Assembly: GCF_913774235.1 (NCBI RefSeq)
Contig: NZ_CAJYDW010000014.1
Span: 1 to 64,000, forward strand
Reading direction: 5' to 3'
DNA: 64,000 bases
Source: an uncultured Pseudomonas sp.
Lineage (GTDB): Bacteria > Pseudomonadota > Gammaproteobacteria > Pseudomonadales > Pseudomonadaceae
Shown: positions 17,332 through 25,711 of the stretch, in pieces
How positions within the stretch are numbered: the first letter of the stretch is position 1
Layout of the letters: each line of letters starts with the position of its first letter
Notes under the pieces: generated by a model
Databases searched by the model: none
What the model was told of the DNA's origin: nothing
What the model saw: only the letters and a program-made list of their open reading frames with translations
Position numbers and translations under genes: made by a program

Positions 17332-18704
17332 ACGGCCCCCTGCGCCTGGCGCTGGTCGGCCACACCAATGTCGGCAAGACCTCGCTGCTACGCACCCTGA
17401 CCCGCGACGTCGATTTCGGCGAGGTCTCCCATCGCCCGAGCACCACCAGGCACGTCGAGGGGGCGCGGCTGTCGGTGGACGGCGAGGCCCTGCTGGAACT
17501 CTACGACACGCCGGGCCTGGAAGACGCCATCGCCCTGCGCGACTACCTGGAGCAATTGGAAAGGCCCGGCGAACGCCTGGACGCCGCCACCCTGCTCGAT
17601 CGTTTCCTCGACAGCGTGGAAGCCCGCCAGCGTTTCGAGCAGGAGGCCAAGGTGATCCGCCAGTTGCGTGCCTCCGATGCCGGTCTCTATGTGATCGACG
17701 CCCGCGAGCCGGTGCTGGCCAAGTATCGCGACGAGCTGGCAGTGCTGGCCGGCTGCGGTCGGCCCCTGGTGCCGGTACTCAACTTTGTCGCCGCCGACGG
17801 CCACCGCGCGGAAGACTGGCGCGCCACCCTGGCCCGTCTCGGCCTGCATGCCCTGGTGCGCTTCGACAGCGTCGCCCCGCCAGCGGACGGCGAGGCACGT
17901 CTCTACGAAAGCCTGGCGACCCTGCTGGAAAGCGGTCGCCCGGCTTTGCAGCGACTGATCACCGACCATGCCGAGCAGGCCCTGCGCCGTCATCAGGAAG
18001 GCGTGCGCCTGATCGCCGAGTTGCTGGTGGATGCCGCTGCCGCGCGGCGCAGCGTGGCCCCTGGAGATGCCGAGGTGGCTGCGGCGACGACCGAGTTACG
18101 CGACGGCCTGCGCACCCGCGAACAACGTTGCGTGGAAGACCTGCTGCGGCTGTTCGGCTTTCGACCGGGCGACGCCCACGCCAGCGACCTGCCGCTACTG
18201 GACGGGCGCTGGGGCGATGACCTGTTCAATCCGGAAACCCTGCGCCTGCTGGGCATTCGCCTGGGCGGCGGGGTGGCGGCCGGAGCCGCGGCGGGAGTGG
18301 GCCTGGACCTGCTCGCGGGCGGCCTGACCCTGGGCGCCGCGACGGTGTTGGGCGCCCTGGCCGGTGGCCTGGCCCAGACCGGCGGCCACTACGGCAAGCG
18401 GCTGTTCGGCAAGCTGCGCGGCGGACGGGAGCTGTCCATCGACGATGCCGTGCTGCGCCTGTTGGCGGTGCGCCAGCGCCAGTTGCTGGCGGCGCTGGAA
18501 GCCCGCGGCCATGCCGCCCAGGGCGCCATCGAGGTGGCCGCCCCCGACGAGCAGCGCTGGCGTGAAGGCAAGCTGCCGGCTGCCCTGCAGGTAGCCCGCG
18601 CTCACCCGGAATGGTCGGCGCTCAATCCACGGCCGCGTCTGCAGGCCGATGATCGCCAGAGCCGTATCGACGAAATCGCCACCGCCCTGGACGCGGACAC
18701 CTAG
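17328..18704 (+). CDS. DUF3482-type GTPase with glycine-zipper C-terminus
   Basis: A 458-residue P-loop GTPase. G1 is GHTNVGKTS (11-19), a switch I threonine follows in STTRHVEG, and G3 is DTPGLED near residue 62. The expected NKxD motif is replaced by LNFVAADG, so base recognition may differ. After the G domain comes a long helical region. Residues about 308-350 then form a glycine-rich hydrophobic stretch ([19 protein letters not shown] and onwards) that looks able to insert in or lie on a membrane. It overlaps the DUF2868 gene by 4 bp and its stop overlaps the convergent hydrolase gene by 4 bp. The cellular role is not known to me. Confidence 0.85.
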   Translation: MNGPLRLALVGHTNVGKTSLLRTLTRDVDFGEVSHRPSTTRHVEGARLSVDGEALLELYDTPGLEDAIALRDYLEQLERPGERLDAATLLDRFLDSVEARQRFEQEAKVIRQLRASDAGLYVIDAREPVLAKYRDELAVLAGCGRPLVPVLNFVAADGHRAEDWRATLARLGLHALVRFDSVAPPADGEARLYESLATLLESGRPALQRLITDHAEQALRRHQEGVRLIAELLVDAAAARRSVAPGDAEVAAATTELRDGLRTREQRCVEDLLRLFGFRPGDAHASDLPLLDGRWGDDLFNPETLRLLGIRLGGGVAAGAAAGVGLDLLAGGLTLGAATVLGALAGGLAQTGGHYGKRLFGKLRGGRELSIDDAVLRLLAVRQRQLLAALEARGHAAQGAIEVAAPDEQRWREGKLPAALQVARAHPEWSALNPRPRLQADDRQSRIDEIATALDADT

Positions 18705-19594
18705 CGGCCTTCCACCTCGGCAAGAAAGTCAGCCACGACCGCCATGCAGGCCTCGCGCTCTTCCACGTGGGGCATATGGCTGGAGGCTTCGAACAGGCGC
18801 CAACGCACGTCCGGGATGAGCCGGTCGAAGGGCTCCACGCAAGCCGGCGTGGCCTCGTCATGACGCCCGGAGATCAACAAGGTCGGCACCTGAATCCGCT
18901 CCAGCCGGTCGATCACGCTCCAGTCCTTGAGACTGCCGATCACATGGAACTCGGTGGGACCGTTCATGGCGTGGTAGACGGTGGGATCGGCGTCGATGGC
19001 GGCGAAGGTCCGCGCCACCTCGGCGGGCAGCGGCTGCACCCGGCAGACGTGGCGAGCATAGAAGACGTCGCTGGCGGCTCGGTAGTCGGCCGAGTCGGTG
19101 GTACCCGCGGCCTCGTGCCGATCCAGGGTGGCCTGCACCTCGGGCGGCAACTCGGCCCGCAGCCCAGCCGCAGCCTGGCGCCAGAGCGCCATGGAGGCAG
19201 GCGAGTTGGCGATGATCAGACCGCGCAGCCCTTCTGGCTGACGGACACCATGCTCGGCCCCCAGCATCCCACCCCAGGATTGGCCGAGCAGCACGTATTC
19301 GGCGATGCCCAGGTGGCGCAGCAGGTTGTTCAGTTCCGCGAGGAACAGCTCCACCGTCCAGAAGCCGGGATCGATTCCCCGCAGGTGCGTGGAGCGACCA
19401 TTGCCGAGCTGATCGTAATGGACCACCGGCCAGCCGTGCTCGGCCAGGTCCTTGAAGCTGTCGACGTAGTCATGGGTACAACCGGGCCCGCCATGGGCCA
19501 CCACCAGCGGCAGCCGGCCCGTGGTCAGATCGCCGGTGACCCGATACCAGGTCTGGTGACCCTGGAAACCGGCGTAGCCTTCTTGAACCTGCAT
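18701..19594 (-). CDS. Proline iminopeptidase-like alpha/beta hydrolase (S33 family)
   Basis: A 297-residue alpha/beta hydrolase. The oxyanion-hole motif HGGPG (34-38) and nucleophile elbow GQSWGG (Ser106) are the hallmarks of prolyl aminopeptidases and tricorn-interacting factor F1-like enzymes. The likely acid lies in SGRHDEAT and the catalytic His in SSHMPHVEE. No signal peptide is present, so it is cytoplasmic. A GTG at 19612 is in frame, but the ATG at 19594 is preceded by GAGGAAGG and is preferred. Likely substrates are N-terminal proline peptides or amino-acid amides; specificity cannot be read from the sequence. Its 3' end overlaps the stop of the convergent GTPase gene. Confidence 0.88.
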   Translation of the reverse strand: MQVQEGYAGFQGHQTWYRVTGDLTTGRLPLVVAHGGPGCTHDYVDSFKDLAEHGWPVVHYDQLGNGRSTHLRGIDPGFWTVELFLAELNNLLRHLGIAEYVLLGQSWGGMLGAEHGVRQPEGLRGLIIANSPASMALWRQAAAGLRAELPPEVQATLDRHEAAGTTDSADYRAASDVFYARHVCRVQPLPAEVARTFAAIDADPTVYHAMNGPTEFHVIGSLKDWSVIDRLERIQVPTLLISGRHDEATPACVEPFDRLIPDVRWRLFEASSHMPHVEEREACMAVVADFLAEVEGR

Positions 19595-19759
19595 GGAAAC
19601 CTTCCTCGTCACGATGGGAACGGGGTCAGGCTAACGGGCGGGGTCGAAGGGGATAACTGGGAAAAGTTGTAGGTTTGGGGAGTTGGGCTGATTCGCGGAA
19701 CCAGCGGATTTCCTACGCTGATGGTCCCTGTACGCCAGATGCCTCCTCCATGCTGGACC

Positions 19760-20107
19760 GCCCCCTCTCCCGCTTGCGGGGGAGGGTTGGGGTGGGGGCT
19801 TATCTAGTCGCCAAGCTGATTTGAGGTGTATCCGGAAGCTTCTTATTCCGCCCCCGCCGGGCGGGTCACTTTTGCCAGTCGCGGCTACGCGCCCCGGACA
19901 AAAGTAACCAAAAACGCTCGCCCCGACTGGCCGCTCCTGCGCGTTGCGCAGGATGCCCTCACGTCAGCGCCGCTCCAGCGGGCCGGGGCCGAAGGGCCGT
20001 CCTGGCCCTCGGCCCCTTTCGCGGCATCCATGCCGCTCACCCGCCTCCTCGACCCTGCCGTTCGGCCGGCCAAACGGGGCACTGGGGTGCCGGCTGAGAG
20101 TTGGGCG
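19760..20107 (+). repeat. Left arm of about 350-bp imperfect inverted repeat
   Basis: This arm pairs with 20232-20577 read on the other strand. Matching blocks, in order, are CCCCCTCTCCCGCTTGCGGG, GGGAGGGTTGGGGTGGGGG, the segment around AAGCTGATTT, CCGCCGGGCGGGT, AGTCGCGGCT, GCGCCCC, AAAGTAACCAAAAA and GGTGCCGGCTG near the inner end. Divergence between arms is substantial, with small indels. Several blocks look like pieces of a dispersed Pseudomonas intergenic repeat. Confidence 0.88.
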
Positions 20108-20170
20108 TCATAGAGCAGACCTGCGTTCCAAACCTGCTGATCTACTGAATTAGTGCCGCCAAGAAACATG

Positions 20171-20205
20171 AGAAGAGAAGAGAAGAGAAGAGAAGAGAAG
20201 AGAAG
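20171..20205. repeat. AGAAG pentanucleotide microsatellite (7 copies)
   Basis: Seven uninterrupted AGAAG units lie in the 124-bp spacer between the inverted-repeat arms. Such a tract can vary in copy number by replication slippage. There is no coding frame to be switched, so any effect would be structural or regulatory. Confidence 0.95.
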
Positions 20206-20231
20206 AGCTGACCAGCCTTTTAAAAAGACAC

Positions 20232-20577
20232 TTCCAGCCGGCACCCAGCGCCCTGCTCAGGAGGCCGAGCGCAGCCGTTCTGTAGGTGGGTGAGCGGCAA
20301 GGAGGCCGCGAAAGGCGTCGAGGGCCAGGACGGCCCTTCGACGCTGGCCCGCCGGAAGGGCGGCGGAGTGAGGGGACCCGGAGCGCAGCGTAGGGCCGGA
20401 TGACCAGGGCAAGCTTTTTTGGTTACTTTTTTGCGGGGCGCGCAGCCGCGACTGCAAAAAGTAACCCGCCCGGCAGGGGCGGAACGGGAAGTATCAGCAG
20501 ACACCTAAAATCAGCTTAGCGACCTGAGCTGAGCACATCCCCCACCCCAACCCTCCCCCGCAAGCGGGAGAGGGGGC
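20232..20577 (-). repeat. Right arm of about 350-bp imperfect inverted repeat
   Basis: Reverse-complement partner of 19760-20107. The outer end AGGGGGC mirrors the left-arm GCCCCCT, and the inner block CAGCCGGCACC mirrors GGTGCCGGCTG. It ends about 95 bp from the stop of the DUF2474 gene, so read-through transcripts from the cyd operon could form a very long hairpin. Confidence 0.88.
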
Positions 20578-20672
20578 AGTTCGGCAGGCGGGACTACCTT
20601 CCAGCACTGGAACAGGCGCTTGCGTAGGGTGGCTGAAGGCGCAGCCTCATCCACCAAACCACCAACGCGAAG

Positions 20673-20834
20673 TCAGTGCGACTTGAGCCCCGCCGCCGTC
20701 AACACCAACCTCAACACCCAGGCCACCACCCCCAGGGCCACCAGGCTGCAGGCCCAGATACCTGCCATCCAGGCCAGCCGCTGCCAGAGCGGCTTGCTGT
20801 CGGCGGGGTTGGGTTCGCGCGAGCGGCCGGCCAT
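20673..20834 (-). CDS. DUF2474-type small subunit of cytochrome bd/Cio oxidase
   Basis: A 53-residue protein with a basic N-terminus (MAGRSREPNP), the motif KPLWQRLAWMAGIW, and one transmembrane helix of about 22 residues. The position immediately after cydB, with start and stop sharing one base (TGATG), and the W-x-R-x-A-W pattern fit the DUF2474 proteins that follow Cio-type bd oxidases. It is analogous in place to CydX, which stabilises the haem pocket of E. coli bd-I. It is too short for many gene finders. Confidence 0.85.
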   Translation of the reverse strand: MAGRSREPNPADSKPLWQRLAWMAGIWACSLVALGVVAWVLRLVLTAAGLKSH

Positions 20835-21856
20835 CAGTGGTAGCCCTCCCCCGCGCGTACCTTGCCGCGGAACACGTAGTAGCCCCAGAAGGTGTACATC
20901 AGGGTGATGGGGATGATGAACAGGGTGCCGATGAGCAGGAAAAGCTGGCTCTGCGGCGGCGACGAGGCCTCCCAGATGGAGACCGCCGGCGGGATGATGT
21001 TCGGCCAGAGGCTGATGCCCAGGCCGCTGTAGCCGAGGAAGATCAGCGCCAGGGTCAGCAGGAAGGGCGCATGGTGCGAGTCCTCGCGCAGGATGGCGCG
21101 CAGCAGGGCCAGGGTCACCACGCCCACCAGGATCGGCACCGGCAGGAACCAGAACAGGTTGGGCATGCTGAACCAGCGGGCGGAGATGGCCGCCTGGCTC
21201 AGCGGCGTCCAGATGCTCACCACCGCAGTGAAGGCCAGTAGCAGGAACAGCAGCGGCTTGGTCAGGCGGCGCATGGTGGCCTGTAGCGGGCCTTCGGTCT
21301 TCATGATCAGCCAGGTGCTGCCCAGCAGGGCGTAGGCGGCGATCACGCCCAGGCCGCAGAACACCGAGAAGGGCGTCAGCCAGTCCAGCGGACCACCGAC
21401 GTACTGGCGATTCTCCACCGGGAAGCCTTCGATGAAGGCGCCCAGGGCCACGCCCTGGCAGAAGCTGGCCAGCAACGAGCCGAAGATGAAGGACTTGTCC
21501 CACAGGGCTTCCTTGCCTTCCTGGACCTTGAAGCGGAACTCGAAGGCCACGCCGCGGAAGATCAGCCCGATCAGCATGAAGATCAGCGGCAGGTAGAGCG
21601 CCGGCAGGATCACCGAATAGGCCAGCGGGAAGGCGCCGTAGAGACCGGCCCCGCCCAGCACCAGCCAGGTCTCGTTGCCGTCCCAGATGGGCGCCACGGT
21701 GTTCATCATCACATCGCGGTCTTCCTTGCCCTTGACGAAGGGAAAGAGGATGCCGATGCCCAGGTCGAAGCCGTCCATGACCACGTACATCATGAGACCG
21801 AAGATGATGATGATCGCCCAGATCAGCGGGAGGTCGATGCCAGGGATGCCGTTCAT
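20834..21856 (-). CDS. cydB: Cytochrome bd ubiquinol oxidase subunit II (CydB/CioB)
   Basis: A 340-residue integral membrane subunit of a bd-type quinol oxidase. The N-terminus LIWAIIIIFGLMMYVVMDGF, the DLGIGILFPF segment and ETWLVLGGAGLYGAFP are conserved in CydB. The open frame continues upstream inside cydA in another phase; the ATG at 21856 (MNGIPGIDLP) gives the standard N-terminus and overlaps the cydA stop by 4 bp. It is co-transcribed with cydA and the DUF2474 gene. The complex reduces O2 to water in the inner membrane while oxidising ubiquinol. Confidence 0.95.
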   Translation of the reverse strand: MNGIPGIDLPLIWAIIIIFGLMMYVVMDGFDLGIGILFPFVKGKEDRDVMMNTVAPIWDGNETWLVLGGAGLYGAFPLAYSVILPALYLPLIFMLIGLIFRGVAFEFRFKVQEGKEALWDKSFIFGSLLASFCQGVALGAFIEGFPVENRQYVGGPLDWLTPFSVFCGLGVIAAYALLGSTWLIMKTEGPLQATMRRLTKPLLFLLLAFTAVVSIWTPLSQAAISARWFSMPNLFWFLPVPILVGVVTLALLRAILREDSHHAPFLLTLALIFLGYSGLGISLWPNIIPPAVSIWEASSPPQSQLFLLIGTLFIIPITLMYTFWGYYVFRGKVRAGEGYH

Positions 21857-23298
21857 GCGCGGTCTCCGCTCAACTGGTCGGTGGGATTGTTTTCTTCCAA
21901 GCCATCGTCGGCGCCGGACAGTGGCCGCTTGGGATGGCGATCGGTGCCCGGACCGCCGGAGGTGGGCAGATCGCCCTCGCCGGTGTGCGGACCCTTGCCG
22001 ATCATGCGCAAGGCATAGAGGGTGCCGATGCCGAACACGGCGAAGTAGACCACCACGAAGGCCACCAGGGTGATGCTCAGTTGGGTGACGCTGTGGTTGG
22101 ACACCCCGTCCTTGGTGCGCAGCAGACCGTAGACGATCCACGGCTGGCGGCCCACCTCGGTGGTGAACCAGCCAGCCAGCAGGGCGATCAGGCCGATGGG
22201 ACCGGTGCAGACCATGAATCTCAGGAAGGTGCGGGTCTCGAACAGCTTGCCGCGCCAGCGCAGCCAGGCGCTCCACAGGCCGGCGGCGATCATCAGCAGG
22301 CCGAGGGCGACCATGATGCGGAACGACCAGAACACCACGTAGGCCGGCGGCCGGTCTTCCTTGGGGAAGTCCTTGAGCGCCGGGATCGGCTCGGTGAAGC
22401 TGTGCTTGAGGATCAGGCTGCCGAGCACCGGGATCTCCAGCTTGAAGCGGGTTTCCTCGCGCTCCATGTCCGGCCAGCCGAACAGGATCAGCGGGGTGGC
22501 CTCGCCGGGCGGATTCTCCCAGTGGCCTTCCATCGCGGCGATCTTGGCCGGCTGATGTTCCAGGGTGTTGAGGCCATGGGCGTCACCGACCATGGCCTGG
22601 ATCGGGGCCACCAGCAGGGCCATCCACAGCGCCATGGAGAACATCTTGCGCACCGCTGGATTGTCGTTGCCGCGCAGCAGGTGCCAGGCCGCCGAGGCAC
22701 CGACCAGGAAGGCCACCGACAGGTAGGCGGCGATGGTCATGTGCGCCCAGCGGAAGGGGAAGGACGGGTTGAAGATCACCGCCAGCCAGTCCACCGGCAC
22801 GATGCGGCCGTCGACGATCTCGAAGCCGCTCGGGGTGTGCATCCAGCTATTGGACGACAGGATCCAGAAGGTCGACATCAGGGTGCCGATGGCCACCATC
22901 ACCGTCGAGAAGAAGTGCAGGCCACGGCCCACCCGATTCCAGCCGAACAGCATGACGCCGAGGAAGCCGGCCTCGATGAAGAAGGCGGTGAGCACCTCGT
23001 AGGTCAGCAGCGGCCCGGTCACGGCGCCGGCGAAGTCGGCGAAGCCGCTCCAGTTGGTGCCGAATTCATAGGCCATCACCAGGCCGGACACAACGCCCAT
23101 GCCGAAAAAGATGGCGAAGATCTTCAGCCAGAAGTGGTACAGGTCCTTGTAGACGTGGTCGTCGGTCTTCAGCCAGAGGCCCTCGAGCACGGCGAGAAAG
23201 CTCGCGGTACCGATGGACAAGGCCGGGAAGATGATGTGGAAGGAGACGGTGAAGGCGAACTGGATCCGCGCGAGATCCAGAGCTTCGAGGCCGAGCAT
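21853..23298 (-). CDS. cydA: Cytochrome bd ubiquinol oxidase subunit I (CydA/CioA)
   Basis: A 481-residue haem-binding subunit. Axial ligand candidates are His21 in VSFHIIFP and His186 in FRWAHMTIAAYL. Glu101 in TYEVLTAFFIEAGFLG lies in the proton path, and GRQPW marks the quinol region. The protein is shorter than E. coli CydA because the Q-loop is short. This is typical of the cyanide-insensitive CioA type in pseudomonads. First gene of a three-gene operon (cydA-cydB-DUF2474) with overlapping starts and stops. A degenerate Anr/FNR-like site about 145 bp upstream suggests low-oxygen control. Confidence 0.95.
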   Translation of the reverse strand: MLGLEALDLARIQFAFTVSFHIIFPALSIGTASFLAVLEGLWLKTDDHVYKDLYHFWLKIFAIFFGMGVVSGLVMAYEFGTNWSGFADFAGAVTGPLLTYEVLTAFFIEAGFLGVMLFGWNRVGRGLHFFSTVMVAIGTLMSTFWILSSNSWMHTPSGFEIVDGRIVPVDWLAVIFNPSFPFRWAHMTIAAYLSVAFLVGASAAWHLLRGNDNPAVRKMFSMALWMALLVAPIQAMVGDAHGLNTLEHQPAKIAAMEGHWENPPGEATPLILFGWPDMEREETRFKLEIPVLGSLILKHSFTEPIPALKDFPKEDRPPAYVVFWSFRIMVALGLLMIAAGLWSAWLRWRGKLFETRTFLRFMVCTGPIGLIALLAGWFTTEVGRQPWIVYGLLRTKDGVSNHSVTQLSITLVAFVVVYFAVFGIGTLYALRMIGKGPHTGEGDLPTSGGPGTDRHPKRPLSGADDGLEENNPTDQLSGDRA

Positions 23299-23596
23299 GA
23301 TGATTCCTCTCAGGCACGCCGGCCATCGAGGGTAGCCGGTCGAGTAGGACGCTGACCGAGGTTCGAACCCCTCGGCGCCGGGACGGTTCTAGCGCAACGC
23401 GGAAAAAACCCGAGCACTAGCCCATCCAGTCGACCGAAAGGCTGACGCGGATCAATGTCAGGCTTTAGAGTAGTCCTCCTGGATACATTTGCTTACGTGG
23501 TTCGATGTCGCATTGGGCAGGCTGTCGCACCCCCGCAGTTGTATGACGATAAGCCCCAGGTGGCTTAAGATGCCGCCTCCGCCCCGAGCCCCCGTC
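23299..23596. promoter_or_regulatory. Divergent intergenic region between cydA and the MFS gene
   Basis: 298 bp between divergent starts. It contains the candidate Anr-like site at 23442-23455. No gene or further repeat is visible. Confidence 0.5.
23442..23455 (-). promoter_or_regulatory. Degenerate Anr/FNR-type box
   Basis: On the minus strand the sequence is TTGATCCGCGTCAG. The left half matches the FNR/Anr consensus TTGAT-N4-ATCAA exactly; the right half matches in 3 of 5 positions. It is upstream of cydA in the right orientation. Plausible because Cio/bd operons in pseudomonads are Anr-responsive, but the site is imperfect. Confidence 0.35.
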
Positions 23597-24823
23597 ATGT
23601 CCGGCGATACCCTGCTGCTGCGTCACCATCGTCCCTTCGTCGCCTTCTGGTTCGCCCGCATCTGCACCGCCGGCAGCTTCCAGATGCTCACCGTGGCCAT
23701 CGGCTGGCACCTCTACTCCCTCACCGGCAACGTGCTCGACCTGGGGCTGGTCGGGTTGGTGGAATTCCTGCCGCGGGTGCTGTTCATGCTGCACACCGGC
23801 CACGTCGCCGATCGCTACGACCGCCGCCGGGTCGCTGCCCTGTGCCAGACCGGCCAGGGGCTGATCGCCCTGGTGCTGCTGGTGGGCAGCCTGAACCAGG
23901 CGGTGACCCGCGAGCTGATCTTCATCCTGGCCTTCTGCCTGGGCACCGCCCGCGCCTTCGAGCAGCCCACCACTCAGGCGCTGCTGCCCAACATCGTGCC
24001 GCCGGCGATCTTTCCGCGGGCCATCGCCGCGGCGGCCTCGGCCATGCAGGGGGCCACCATCATCGCCCCCGCGTTGGGTGGCCTGCTCTATGCCCTCGGC
24101 GCCGCCTGGGTCTATGGTCCGGCCCTGCTGTTCTACGGCGTGGCGGTGGTGCTGGTCTCCAGCCTGCCGGCGCGGCAGACGCCCAGCCAGAAGGAAAAGC
24201 CGACCCTGGACAACCTGCTGGCCGGCATCCGCTTCATCAGGAGTCGTCCGGACGTGCTCGGCGCCATCTCCCTGGATCTCTTCGCCGTGCTGCTGGGCGG
24301 TGCCACCGCCCTGCTCCCGGTGTTCGCCGCCGACATCCTGCTCACCGGTCCCTGGGGCCTGGGCCTGCTGCGCTCGGCGCCGGCGGTGGGCGCCCTGGGC
24401 ATGTCCTTCCTGCTGGCCTACGTCAGCCTCGATCGCCACGTGGGACGCATCATGTTCGGCGCGGTGGGCCTGTTCGGCGTGGCCACCATCGCCTTCGGCC
24501 TCTCCACCTCGCTGTGGTTCTCGCTGTTCACCCTGGTGGTGCTGGGCGCCGCCGACATGGTCAGCGTGGTGATCCGCACCTCCTTCGTCCAGCTGGCGAC
24601 CCCGGATGCCATGCGCGGTCGGGTCAGTGCGGTCAACGGCCTGTTCATCGGCGCCTCCAACCAGCTCGGCGAATTCGAGTCCGGAGTCACCGCGCACTTC
24701 TTCGGCACGGTACCGGCGGTGGTGATGGGTGGCGTCGGCACCCTGGTGGTCACCGGAGTCTGGATGAAACTGTTCCCCGGCCTGGCCAAGCGCGATCGGC
24801 TGCACGAACCGCCCCAGTCCTGA
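23597..24823 (+). CDS. MFS transporter, EntS-like exporter
   Basis: A 408-residue major facilitator protein with about 12 hydrophobic segments. The loop HTGHVADRYDRRRV between helices 2 and 3 is the MFS motif A region. The overall look (FRPFVAFWFAR-like start, helices rich in Gly and Ala, RGRVSAVNGLFIGASNQLGEFESG near the C-terminal part) is that of the EntS/MFS_3 group, which exports siderophores or drugs. The ATG at 23597 starts at the family N-terminus; the longer upstream frame is not family-like. It is divergent from cydA with no obvious functional link. The substrate is unknown. Confidence 0.88.
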   Translation: MSGDTLLLRHHRPFVAFWFARICTAGSFQMLTVAIGWHLYSLTGNVLDLGLVGLVEFLPRVLFMLHTGHVADRYDRRRVAALCQTGQGLIALVLLVGSLNQAVTRELIFILAFCLGTARAFEQPTTQALLPNIVPPAIFPRAIAAAASAMQGATIIAPALGGLLYALGAAWVYGPALLFYGVAVVLVSSLPARQTPSQKEKPTLDNLLAGIRFIRSRPDVLGAISLDLFAVLLGGATALLPVFAADILLTGPWGLGLLRSAPAVGALGMSFLLAYVSLDRHVGRIMFGAVGLFGVATIAFGLSTSLWFSLFTLVVLGAADMVSVVIRTSFVQLATPDAMRGRVSAVNGLFIGASNQLGEFESGVTAHFFGTVPAVVMGGVGTLVVTGVWMKLFPGLAKRDRLHEPPQS

Positions 24824-24907
24824 ACATCCGGCAACGCTTGCCGGGCTGAACCTAGACCCGAGCGGGACGGTCAGCAGTCAGACACTTTCCCGTGCAGGAG
24901 TCTGGAC

Positions 24908-25711
24908 ATGCAGCTTTCCCTCAAGGGCCAGGTCGCCCTGGTCACCGGCGGCAGCTCCGGGATCGGCGCCGCCGTCGCCGAAGCCCTGGGCAAGGCCGGT
25001 GCCGCCGTCGCCATCAACTACCACTCCCACGCCGAGCCGGCCGAAGAACTGGCTCAACGCATCCAGGCCGCCGGCGGCCGCGCCATTGCCGTAGGCGGTG
25101 ACGTCGGTGACGAGGCCGCGGTCAAGGCCATGTTCGAACGCACCCTGGAAGCCTTCGGTCGTCTGGACATCCTGGTGGCCAACTCCGGCCTGCAAAAGGA
25201 CGCGGCGGTGGCCGACATGTCCCTCGCGGACTGGAACACGGTGATCAACACCAACCTCACCGGCCAGTTCCTCTGCGCCCAGGCGGCGATCCGCCAGTTC
25301 CGCCGGCAGGGTCACGACGAGAGCATCTCCCGTGCCCTGGGCAAGATCATCCACATGAGTTCGGTGCACGAGGTCATTCCCTGGGCCGGCCACGTCAACT
25401 ACGCCGCCTCCAAGGGTGGGGTCAACCTGCTGATGCGCAGCCTGGCCCAGGAAGTCGCCGCCGAGGGCATCCGCGTCAACAGCATCGCCCCGGGCGCCAT
25501 CGCCACCGCCATCAACGAAGAGGTAACCGGCGACGAGGCCAAGGCCCGCGAGCTGCTCAAGCTGATCCCCTACAAGCGCGTCGGCAAGGTCGAGGACGTG
25601 GGCAACGTGGCGGTCTTCCTCGCCAGCGACCTGGCCGACTACATCGTCGGCACCACCCTCTTCGTCGACGGCGGCATGTGCCTCTATCCGGGATTCGAAG
25701 ATAATGGCTGA
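24908..25711 (+). CDS. SDR-family dehydrogenase (glucose 1-dehydrogenase-like)
   Basis: A 267-residue classical short-chain dehydrogenase. Cofactor motif TGGSSGIG (13-20), NSG near residue 92, catalytic Ser152, Tyr165 and Lys169 (YAASK) are all present. The DGGMCLYPGF C-terminal ending is characteristic of bacterial glucose 1-dehydrogenases, which oxidise beta-D-glucose to gluconolactone with NAD(P)+. The start at 24908 has an AGGAG upstream. Its last 8 bases overlap the start of a GH15 glucosidase gene, so the pair could release and then oxidise glucose; this coupling is inference. Confidence 0.9.
   Translation: MQLSLKGQVALVTGGSSGIGAAVAEALGKAGAAVAINYHSHAEPAEELAQRIQAAGGRAIAVGGDVGDEAAVKAMFERTLEAFGRLDILVANSGLQKDAAVADMSLADWNTVINTNLTGQFLCAQAAIRQFRRQGHDESISRALGKIIHMSSVHEVIPWAGHVNYAASKGGVNLLMRSLAQEVAAEGIRVNSIAPGAIATAINEEVTGDEAKARELLKLIPYKRVGKVEDVGNVAVFLASDLADYIVGTTLFVDGGMCLYPGFEDNG

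Larger units (their letters stand above)
19595..20672. other. Gene-free 1.08-kb region holding a long inverted repeat
   Basis: No credible gene. The open frames here (for example 19826-20113 on + and 20220-20504 on -) are translations of the two arms of one inverted repeat and look like mirror-related non-coding sequence. The arms, loop and microsatellite are listed separately. The rest is short unique sequence flanking the hydrolase 5' end and the cyd operon 3' end. Confidence 0.75.

Noticed and set aside
19826-20113. Open frame that could encode a 95-residue protein
   Set aside because: It lies wholly within an arm of the long inverted repeat, and the other arm gives a mirror-related frame (20220-20504). 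Such frames recur in dispersed intergenic repeats and are not genes.
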